Assembly: GCA_020091685.1 (NCBI GenBank)
Contig: CM034603.1
Span: 32,783,696 to 32,847,695, forward strand
Source: Lutjanus erythropterus
Lineage: Eukaryota > Chordata > Actinopteri > Lutjaniformes > Lutjanidae
Reading direction: 5' to 3'
Length of the DNA: 64,000 nucleotides
Below the pieces are notes generated by a model. That model saw only the letters and a list, made by a program, of their open reading frames with translations. It made no database searches and had not been told where the DNA came from. Made by a program: the position numbers and the translations under genes. Shown piece by piece: positions 32,601-44,200 of this stretch. Numbering within the stretch: the first letter of the stretch is position 1; the number at the start of each line of letters is the position of its first letter.

Positions 32601-35192
32601 AGAACTCAAATCCAAACGGACTGAAGTTTTCTTCTGTAATTTGATTAAACAGAGAGAAAAAGGAGAGGGAAAAAAGAGGGGAGAGGAGAAGAGGGAACGG
32701 AGAGATGCACTCCTAATTACTGAACCATCTGCCGAATCCTGGACGGCAGCCAACTCCACTGGCAGCTGGGATAGAGGGATGGGGGAGGGAGAAAGAGAGA
32801 GAAAGGGGAGGGAGGCGGCGGGAAGGAGAGGGAGGAGGAGGAGGAGGCGGGTGGGTGTCGGGTAGAGAGGAGAGGAGGAGGGGGGGGAAGAAACAGAGAA
32901 GAGGAGGAAATAGGGTGCCCAGAGAGCGGAGAGTGGGAGGGAAAAAAATGAGGTGGAGTAAGAACCATCAAACCCCAGTATGAATTCCCTCCAGTGATCT
33001 AACGAGTATACTTGGCAGAGGGGAAGAAATGTGGCCGTAAAGTAAAGGGCCCACAAATACAACACACTATAAATACATGCTGCAAATGAGTGACTGGGTG
33101 AATGAGTGGCTTTTTTCCCCCCTCTTTCCATTTTTTTTTTTACTTCAGTGGTGCAGATACACAGCTGTAAGAGCTGGATGTCCTGTATTGCAGCTATTCT
33201 GCTGCTTTGCGAGCCAAGGGGAGGCTTAAGATGCCAAATGGAATGTGAAAACGGGGCGTAAAACACAAAAACATGGGCTCCCATGGACTGACTGCCAGGG
33301 CTGAGATACAGTTCAGGTTTTGCAACGTTTCTGGATGCTAACACTCACCGAGGAGGGCAGGCCAGGGGGCACCTTCCTGATCTTTTTTGGCTGCGACTCT
33401 GAGGGGAGGAAGGAGAGGAGTGAAATCACATAAGCATGCTAACACACACACACAAGATCTTAACTTATTGCAGAACAGAACCAACCAATGAAGGGATTCA
33501 TTTATGCAGCCCCATTCCTTCTGAAGTCCTGCTGAACCGATCTATCCATCTGTCTTGTGACGACTCATTAATGTCTAATCAAAAGGTATTTTAGTCTGAC
33601 TTTTCTCATTGAGCTCTCGTGGTGGATTCACTCTCTTAAAATAAGCAGAAGTGAAATTTCTCAAACACTTTTTAAAACCTCAGCAGGAGAAGTGATGATA
33701 CACACAGACCTAAATATAAATCAGAACAAAGAGAACGTTTTTTGAACCGGAATTTCTGACGACTGTGACTCTGTTCAGCACTGTGCTTGAAATAATCCTT
33801 GACAATCTTACCAATTGGGTCCTGTGAGGGTCTCCTGCGATGGTTGCTTCCATCATAAGAGGAGTAAAACTGGGAGTTGGTCTTCAGGCCAGACGGGGAG
33901 AGGGCATTGGGACTGGGCATGGGTATCTCACTGGGCATGAAGCCCTGCTATAGAAAATATAAAAGAAAGTACAAGCTCATGTAGTGGAAAAAGACAGAAG
34001 TAATTATTCAGCACCTTTCAACAAGTTTAATTTAAGACTTTTTAAGACCATTATAGATGCAATTTAAGACCCATTTCACATGCTTACTGGCAAAAGAAAT
34101 ACTAAGGATATGAAGGAAAATCTGAGTCCCAGAATTACTTGCTAAGGTATATAAATTTAGTCACATTCAGCGTGGGGGTCAGACTTTGGTAATGCTCCCA
34201 GTATGAATACAGAACAATACTGGGTGATGGCAGGAGTTTGCTGGTGGATTGTTACAGTGGATTTATGGTTCTCTGACAGTTTATGGTTCTCATGTGACTC
34301 TAAAACCTTCGTGTCAAAGTTCCTAATTTGAGTTTTCTTGTACAAGGTTCAGCGGCTTTCAAATTTGTTATTTTCAACTATTAACCAAAAATAAGGATGC
34401 TAATTTAAGTTAGCGGGTTAAAAGGAATTCCCATTATGTGTTAGCATCAAGCTAATGGACTTGGAATAGTTATTTATCTATATGAAAAAAAAAATCAATG
34501 CAGTAATCAAAAAATCATCTCAGGAATTGGAAAAAATCAATCACAATACTTAAGAGAATAATTTTTTTCCTTCCACTCCTAAAAAGTGGCGCTAACTTCA
34601 TAATCCATTCAACTTTTAAGATCTGTCAAAATTGTAATAAAGACATTTCAAGACATTTTAAGGCCTAAATTTCAGTTTATTAGATTTTAGACTTTTAAAG
34701 GACCTATGGAAACATAAGAAAAAGAGAAGTGACTGAGGAGAACATTTTCTTCAAAAGAGCTTGATGAGAGAAAGAGTACTACAGTAGCAGAAGACTTTGC
34801 TTCCTGACAGATTTTACCTGTGTTGCAAATGATGAGTATGGCCCTCGCTCAGCCTTCCCTGTGAGGAGAAAGGAATATAAAATCAGGTCATGATCGTGAA
34901 AATTGGGCTTTTATGTCAATATTAAATCACAATCTGGCCATTCCCCCTTCTCCATTTGGGTGCCTCCCATCTGCTGTGTGAGTGTATATGATGATGTGTG
35001 GTATTTATGGCTGTGGACAGCAAAACAACAACAAATTGGCCCATTATAAATGGTTCAGGGGCAATTGTGCCCAACCTCTGTCCCCTCCCCTGACAGTTAA
35101 ACAGAGGAGAGCTATAGGCTACCGTGGTCCCGGGGGAGAGCCTTGTTTGTGCATGGGCGCCCTTTACATCCCCCCAACCCCCTCCTGCCCTG

Positions 35193-35225
<33 letters not shown>

Positions 35226-38200
35226 CAACACATGAACAAACCCCTCCTCCACATCCTCCCCGATTACCCTGCTCCTCTCATCCATTGCCACCTAAGCATA
35301 AATATGGTTTGCCCTAAAGTGGCACATTAGGGTCTAACATGCGAATGGTTGCTTTCTCAAACAAACAGCTCATTCTTTTGGTTTGGTCACACAGGATCAT
35401 TCATAAAAAACAACTTGTGTATTTCAATCGGTACATTCTTCTGTACAAGGTCCTATTATTAGAAATGCTGGCTCCAAAGTTTCCTGGTTCTCTTTGATTT
35501 AAAAAAAAAAGACCATGTGAAAGTTGTGTTTGCTATACTTCGACAGCTTAGTTCAATTTAAACCTTCTCACCAACAATCCCTGGTCCAAACATGGGGGCC
35601 GGGGCGATGCCCTCCTGCTCGCTGTACAGACCTTCTTCTCCATAACCCTGAGGGAAACACAGCACAGGCATTAGGGATAGAAAACCACTAAATTAAAATA
35701 AATAAAGCCTTTTATTAAAACACACCAGTGGATATGGGATTGCATTAAGGTGTACAAACGAAGCAAATAAATTAGTCTGCGCTATCCATAATGTCTAATC
35801 ATCTCACATTGCCTCTGATACCCACCCTGTTCTAGATATCTGGGAAGAAATATGGTCTGGTTATTTGTAGGGATGGGTCATGATTTTCAAATTTTCAAAC
35901 AGTCATAAAAAGTCCAATTGTGTAGGCAACCGTTGTCTTGTCTTAAAAATATATTTTCCCTTGTTTTTCTTGGCACCTTGCAGTAACCAGAGGTGGGAAG
36001 TAACATATAAGTACAAATACTTGTTACTGTGAGCGCTTAAGAGTTTTCAGGTATCTGTACTTCAGTTTTTATTTTTCTGAGAATTCTTTGCTTAGGCCTC
36101 CTTCACTTTAACACAAATATCTGTATTTTCAACTCTTTACATTTTCAAAACAGACTCGTTACTTTAGTTTTAATGCATTTGAGGATAATTAATCATTTTT
36201 ATTTGGCATCATGTCGACCAATTTCAACCTAAATGCACGGGACAATATAGGGACACAGAAGAGACGATTCCTTGTTGTATCCATCAGTGCATATCAAGCA
36301 CAACTACCTTCAACAAATGGTCAAATAGTTCCAAGTGATTAAATAGCATTTTTGCTTGAAATGTCCATCCCTAGTAACGTGAGTTGGTTTAACCCCTCTA
36401 AATTGATGGTAATCTTTTTGATATTAGTAAGAATCTGGACAGAAACACGACTTTTTGAGCTGAACAAGTGGACTCACAATACGCAGTTGGATACAAACCA
36501 AGTATCTATGAGATTAATGAGACAGACTAATGTTTGTGATGTGCACGGCTCCCTCTGGAAAGACAGTCTTCATTATACTGTGTAATGTGTGACGCTGCCA
36601 TTAATTTATCTTTCAGTGTGAATACGTTCATGCTGTTGTTCATAGATCACGTGTAAAATGTCTCCTTATGTGTCCTATCCATCTTGTTTTCTAGTAAACT
36701 CCTACAGTCTGAACCTCGTCTTAGCCATGTATTCACCTATGACTAACGCGGCACAAAAATAAAATCATGTTGAAACTACTGTGACAGATTTTGTGACATG
36801 AGTCACGAATTGCGTAACGATCATTTCTGCATCACAATTTTCGATTTCAAATATTAAAATCATGATGATGTGGTATTTGTTAGAGTCTCTACCCAACAAA
36901 CATGTTTTTTTTCATCTGAGGAACAAGAGTTTTAGGCCAGGGCATCTCTGCAGCACTGCAGTACTTCATTATAATGCTGTTCTGTCACACATTTTTCTTT
37001 TATCAAAACAAATGCAAGTAAGGCAATGCCATGACTTGTGTAGTGTCACCGGTCAAATGCAGGTTGAAACATTATCATCCCATACCATTCACTGTGTGAA
37101 AGAGGTATAAATTACACTATAACTCAAGCTTATGTGGTGTTTCACTCACGCTCAATAGCATGGCATCTACATGCTCAGATAAAACGTACCCTTCCCTGGT
37201 TGAATGATGGACTGTTCTGTTGTCCCGGCCCCCAGGGACTGGACCCGCTTCTCTCATCTATACCTGCAAGACAAAGAACGGGGTTAGGCCTGTTAACCAC
37301 TAAAAAGTCAGACACGTTCTTAACAGGGATTTGCACTTTAGGATTTGCAAAACTAAGTCTAACTTCAGAGAATGACGAAGTTGACCTGCTTTGATACAGG
37401 TTTCTGAGGCTGCTCAAAGTAACCTCCATTGAAGAGCTTCACTTCACAGCTCACACAGAGACAGCATAGTGACAGCGCTGTCACATAGCGTGGATATGAG
37501 CTGTAGGAAGTTTGAATAATTAACACCCAGTATGAGGCTCCCAGAATCATCCTCGACATTCTTCATTCTCCCACTCCACTCCTTTACATTTTCCATGGCA
37601 ACAGTCATTCATGCCCTATCCATTCTCTCACATTTGGCCTACACCTTCGCCTTAACACAGACGCAAGGTCTCAATCTTACACAGTTGACACGCGTTATCC
37701 AAGGCCAGAGCGCGGCAGCTTTCAGAGAGGTGAACGTGTTTGAAAGGAGTGATTTTAAAGATTGGTGAAGCAGAAATTCCTGCCCGTCCCCTTTTCTCTC
37801 AATCTCCTCTCGTACTGCAACACAGCATCTCTGGGGGAAAGCTGAAGCTTAATTGTGTGCTGATTTGCATAATTGTGCATATTAATGAAGCTAGGCTCTA
37901 TGAATATTCATATTTTTGTTTTGTTGTCTAATTAAAAAGCGGAGAGGGGCGAGGGAAGAGGGGGGGTAGAGGCGGGCTAGAATCATGACAGGATCAGCAG
38001 TAGAACAGAATGATGGGTCCACAGCGCTGAGAGCTGCTAGATTGCCGTGACAACTGTGATCTATACGCACGACACCAGCAGAATAAGAGATGAAGGAGAC
38101 AATGTCTTGTCCCCTCTCTATGGCTGACTGTCACTCTCCACGTCAATCAAAGATGATAAAGAAAATGCATGAACCGTTCGTTTCCGCTGTAAGTCGTCAG

Positions 38201-41200
38201 CACAGAAGCTCCAGACAAGAGAAGACTTCAATTCAATATTCTCTGTTCCTGACTGCGTAAATGCAAAATGAAAAAGTTAATAATAAACTGTATATTCATG
38301 GGGTCTATTTTACTTCATCTGCTATTCATACTTAATTTAAATAAGCCAGTTACCGTGTCAAACAAACTGTGCTGCACCATCAGTCAGGGTTTTTTTTCTT
38401 CCACTTCCAACTATCAAATAACAACAAAGACTACAGTTAACTGTCATGTTTAATCTACCTCTATAAAATGTCAGGAAATAGTCCATCCCTCCCAGTGTAA
38501 TATGATATTAAACTGAAAAAAGCAGGAAATTTCCATATACCAGGGGCTGAAAACAGCATTTCCTGCCATTTTTGCATTAAAAATATTACTTTAATGTAGT
38601 TTGTTTCTTTTTTAAATCGATTTAATGACTGCCATGGCATTTTATTTGCCCCATGCAAGCAGGCAACCCTTATTGTTGAGCCCTGATCAGTGCAGTACAA
38701 TTTAAGTTTACAGACAAGTGGAACGAGCTTTAATTTTGCGGACTACTGTAACAAAGTGGTCACATTTCATCTGCCACACACCGACATTATTATCATGTAT
38801 TCACAACCATGCAGCATATCAGAACAGTCAGATTCGAAGCTAATTAGCGAGACACAAACATGTGGCATTTTCCCCTTCTTTAGCAGGACTGAGGATGAAG
38901 AAGGAAAAATGTGAACTGCCACCATTCACGCCACAAACAGCAGGATGTATATAGCACTAAACAAACTCCACAACCCTGCTGGGTTAAATAATACTTTGTT
39001 CAAGGCACTCAACTGTAGGGTTAACAGGTGTTGTGTATGAAACGGTAAACAAATTTAATGGAATCAATGGATTGTGTGGAGGTAATAATGGGAGAATTAA
39101 CATGAATATTCACACCTGAAGGAATGTAATTATGGGATTAATGTTTAAGACATGGGAGAGTGGACATAAGATGAACTGAGAGCCATTAAAGAGTCATCTA
39201 AACTAATGTAAATTAACCCACATATTCTAATTAACTGATCTGATGATAAGCAGATGAGCAAAACTAAGCTGATTTTGATCTGCTTCCATGAATCCTGACA
39301 AGTGTATCAAATGAAGACAGTAAAAAACACTTGGTAGATTATACAGGTGTTTCTATTATTCTGGTCTCTGTACTGTGTATTTTCTAATGTCTTGGATTAA
39401 TCGATTCCCTCTACACACCAATCTATTGTGGCTTCAAACACAGGAGTAAAGCAATAGAAAACTTACACAGATACAGTATATGTGTATGAATATAGTAGAT
39501 ATGGATCATCCGGACATACTAAGTGTAATCCACTATATACACTACGGTGTTATAATGTAGGTTTATATGTTACGTGCCACAATATGAATAATTTGCTCCA
39601 GTTTCAATGGGACATCACTTCAGTGTTGTCATCTTAGCAACTGTGTTGTTTTGGTGACTTTTAAGCCTCCTTTATGGGCTTTACGTTGACCTTTTTTGCG
39701 CATATAACTGGTGCTACAGAGGTTTAAAGTTTTGTAGTACAGGCCACAAAATTACAGCATAAACATCAAAATGTCTGTCACCATCTCCAAAAAAACACCA
39801 CAAGTAGTGCAGTTCAACTTGCCTCATGCTCACCTCTCTTTTTTCCCCCCACACAACCACACACACTTACACCTCTCTTACTGCAAACACTCCAGCTTGC
39901 CCTGCTGTGCCTCTTTCTCTTTCTCTCTTCTCCTGTACAGTGTGTATGTGATCTGTTGACTCTGCTGGTCATCAGTATGTTTCATAAAGTTGCCAAAAAA
40001 CACGATGTGCATTTTTGATTCTGTTTTCACAGGGTCTTCACAGCGGGTGAGCTGTGTGATGAGGAGGCTTGTTGTTAATGATGTAGCCTATCTAACCGGT
40101 TGAACCCAACGTGGTGCAGAATGACATCGGCACCAATCACATACACAGGGCTACAACTAACTAACTGATTAATCTGCAAATTATTTTCCAAATTAACTGT
40201 TTAGTTTACAAAATGACAAAAATTGTGAAAATCACTCCCAGAGCCTAAAGTGACGTCTTCAAATTGCTTCTTTTGTCCAACCAAAAACTCAAAGACTCAT
40301 CATTCACTACCATAAATGACAAGAAAAAGCAGCAAATCCACACATTTTTGATGCCAGAACCAGCAAATGTTTGACATTTCGGCTTGAAAAATGACTGAGA
40401 TGATGAATCGATTATCAAAATAGTAGGCAACTAATTTTCTTTTGATCAACTAATTGTTACATCTGTACAAATGCACTTACAAGATTTTTATAAAACAGCA
40501 AGCCTGTAATAATAAAGAGAAGATGCTCTCTCTCTGCGTTTCTCTGCAGAGCTTGTGCGATTGTCAGTAACTATTACTGGCTTCTCACATAGCAGAACAA
40601 ACAGATACAGGAGGGGTTGAGTGAGGGCAGACTATCCACTAGTTAATCGATTGCAGATGCATCATCCTCTCAGATGGATAAAAAAAAAAAAAAAGAATAA
40701 AAAATGTTGAAATGGGTCACCACATATAGTTGGGCAACCATTTATATACCTGGACGGCCCGCCCTAGTAAAGTTAAGTAACGTCTGGGAGATGCACATCG
40801 ATTCACCTCACTCACAAACAAGCAGCTGTCTCACACACGCTGCAAAGGTGTATAAAACGGGTGCTACGGTGGTAATTTCAAACGTCGCACAATCTGTTTT
40901 TTTCTTGACATGTGTGACATACATGTCGCACTTTACAGTCCTGCTTTCGTGTCTTCATTTCACATTGATTAGTAGAGAGGAGACATTTCAGTTGACGGCG
41001 CATTAGCAAGATTGAAAGAGATAACAAACTGCCTGCAACGTATTCATGTGAGAGCATATGTGAAAATGGCCTAGTTCACTTGTTTTGGTAACCGAGTCAA
41101 ACTTATCAATGTGGCATGTCTGATTTTTTCCTCTGAATTCCAACATGTCTCCGTTTTTCGAGCCTTCCGTGTGTGTGATCCTTGTTGTGGTTTTTAAGAG

Positions 41201-44200
41201 TCATCATCTTTAAACATAAAACAGACCACAGAATGTGACCCTTTTTTCCAATACAAGAACAATGGTGTTTTTCTTGTGACCAGCTTTTTAATTTAATTTC
41301 CCCACGTAGTGTGGTGATGGTACAGGAAAACAACACAGAAGAAAGCACTTACGAGACAAAGACCACAGACTCTGCGTATAATCCCATTAATAATGCAGAC
41401 TAGATCTATCAACATCTCTGTCTTTGGTCTTTAAAATATCCTTTTTCTTATCCTTCTCTACTCCTACCTATGATGAAAGCAATATCGAATAATTCATGAA
41501 ACATGTTTGAAACACATGATTTTCATGTTCTCAGGGGTTTGACACGTTTGTTTTCTTCTCGTTTGTTTCCCTGATTCAGACTAATATTGTTCTTGCTGTC
41601 GTTTTTCCTTTGAAGCTTTTTCAGTTTATAATGTGTTGCTTTTTCTTTCATCACCAAGGTTTCTGCAGGTCCTTAAAAAGTCAAAATCCAATAATCTGAA
41701 TTATAGGCCTTAAAATGTCTTAAATACAATCTTGGCAGGTCTTAAAAATGACTGGATCATGAAGTTAACAATTCATTAACTTCAGCCTTGCATGTGGAAG
41801 TGTGAAAAGATCTTACATTGTGCTATTTCGATTGGCAGATTATATTAAAAGTAATAAGAGATTGATTAACACACTTTTTCCCCAATAAGGGCATGAAATG
41901 GGTCTTAAATTTAATTCTTAATGGTCTTAAAAAGCAATGACTTTAACTTGCTGAAAGCTGCAGAAACCCTGATAGCATTACTCCTTTGTGTTATTCACAT
42001 GCTTTAAGTTTTTGTCTCAGCCTCCTTGGCCTGTGTGCACTTCATAATGTGGTGTTACGCAGTTCTGGCGAGAACCTGGGAGAACTTTAACAGATACAAC
42101 AGATCGCACTGTTGTCGCAGCGAGAATCAGTATGTATGAATGAGATTTCTTATGAAATTAAATCATCTTTTTAATGACAAAATAACGAGAATCCTGTGTC
42201 ATTTCTACAGATTCCCATTAGCACTGAAGTGCTAACCAAGTGGAAACCATGAGTAGTGCATACTCAGACAGACTCGCAGGACTAGAAAAAGAAAAATGAA
42301 GAAAAGGGTGAGTAACATCAGACAAATTCTCTGGTGAACCCCAATGCACTTCTCCTCCCAGCATGCAACGCCCCTTTAAGCATGGCTAGTCTATAATTAC
42401 ACAGGAAGAGATACTGGGAACAGACAGCCAGCCTGAGTCATAGGCTTCATGAGCAAAACTCCAGCACATACATTGACCAAACTTGCAGACATGTCTTGGT
42501 TTTTACAGGCACACTGCCCCAGGCACCTATAACTGAGTGTGTGCCGTTTTGTCTACACACACCTTCTTCCTTCCCTTGGCAAAGTGAGTCACACAGACAC
42601 AAAGCATGATGTCAGATCAAATCTCAAGAGAGTGAACACTGTTAATGAAATACTGAACAATGTACAATAACACCGGCCTGGCTGTTTTAACCTGTGAGTC
42701 ACCAGAGACTTCTCATACACAAGTGCGCTCTTAACCACCAACAAATACAGCTTTGAATGCCCCAGTCATGACCCCGAGTGAAATTAAAAACAGTATATTT
42801 CAATAGCAATATGTGTCAGGAATTCAAATATTAAACAGCAAATCTACTTGTGTCTTTAACATCTTTCAGTCTTTGTAATTTACCAACACACATCTGATTG
42901 AAAATGAAACATTTCATGCAAATATTACACCCCTGTCCTTCTGCATTTCAGCCCGTACCAAACTTTAAAAATACATTTCTAGAGTCTCAGTTTCCAGACA
43001 CCAAAAAATGAAAGTGCACTGAAAATTACTTTAACTGACTAGTGAAAGGGACTGAACAGGCACATAAGACCAGAGCAGAGATATTACCATCACTGAAGGC
43101 TCTAAAAGGGAGGTTCCACATACCCGCACATGTTAAACCTCCACACATCCCAAACCTTAACCATACTGGGGAAAAAAGGCATCTAACCGACTCTATAAGG
43201 AAAACACGTGGCAGCTGCTCCACAAAAAGCAGGAACACAGTTTGACCAAGTCAGGTTTTTTGGAACTAATCATGTGACAGCAAAGATTTAAGTAACCAGA
43301 AAAACAGAAAGAATTTACAGGGTCAACTTCACTACAAATAGACAGACGTGAATCATGATGGAGGTGACTTTTTAACTCTGTAGCCACATATGCTACATGA
43401 ATATCCAGCAGGACTGCTATGACCTATCCCATTGTCAAAGTGCTTTAGGCAAATGTTTGGTCTTGTAGATGGAATAGTTTGACATTTTAGGAGATAAGAC
43501 TTCCTTTCTGACATTTAACCACACAGAAATAAACGACAAGAAATAGAGAGTTAGATGCTATTTCTTGATGAACAATAGTTTATTCATCTGGCTTTAGAAT
43601 GGACTGCCAAATGTGTTTAATGAGCCCATGTTTTGGAACAGGTCTCTACGCAGGTTTTACAGTACCAAACCTGGCAACCTTATTGTGACAACAAGACTTC
43701 AGGAAGTCAATGTATCCTGCAGCTAATGACCAAGAAATAGCTTCAGCATGCAACTACCTTTAAATGCACAATATGTAAATTCCACAAATAGAAGTCTCTC
43801 TCACATTAAAACAATAACACAAGACATATTTGATGACATCGTTAAGTTGCATAGGATCATCGGAGTTGTTATCTTCACTTTTAAAGAGCCATCAGAGCTG
43901 ATGAAAAGCTATCAGACACAACTCTGGCAGAAATCAAGTTCATGGATGACGCAATATTATATTTTCATTTAAGTTACATTTAGTCACATGTGCCGACTTC
44001 CTTCCTCACATTCTGATGTATCAACGCATCATGTGTTTTCTCATAAGTTATAGCAACAAGCAAGCAACGGAAACAGGAAATGCACCATTACCTTAAATAA
44101 ATTACCTATTTCTCTGTGTTTGAACATTGCTGGAAACAATTTAAGTACACAACTCAACAAAATATATATTTCTCACAATTTCTGTTTGTATACAGATAAA

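Noticed and set aside
32586..33344. 252-codon minus-strand open frame rich in Ser, Pro and Leu
   Set aside because: It is read through the polypurine tract; the composition alone keeps it open, and it lies within a tcf3 intron with no family similarity.
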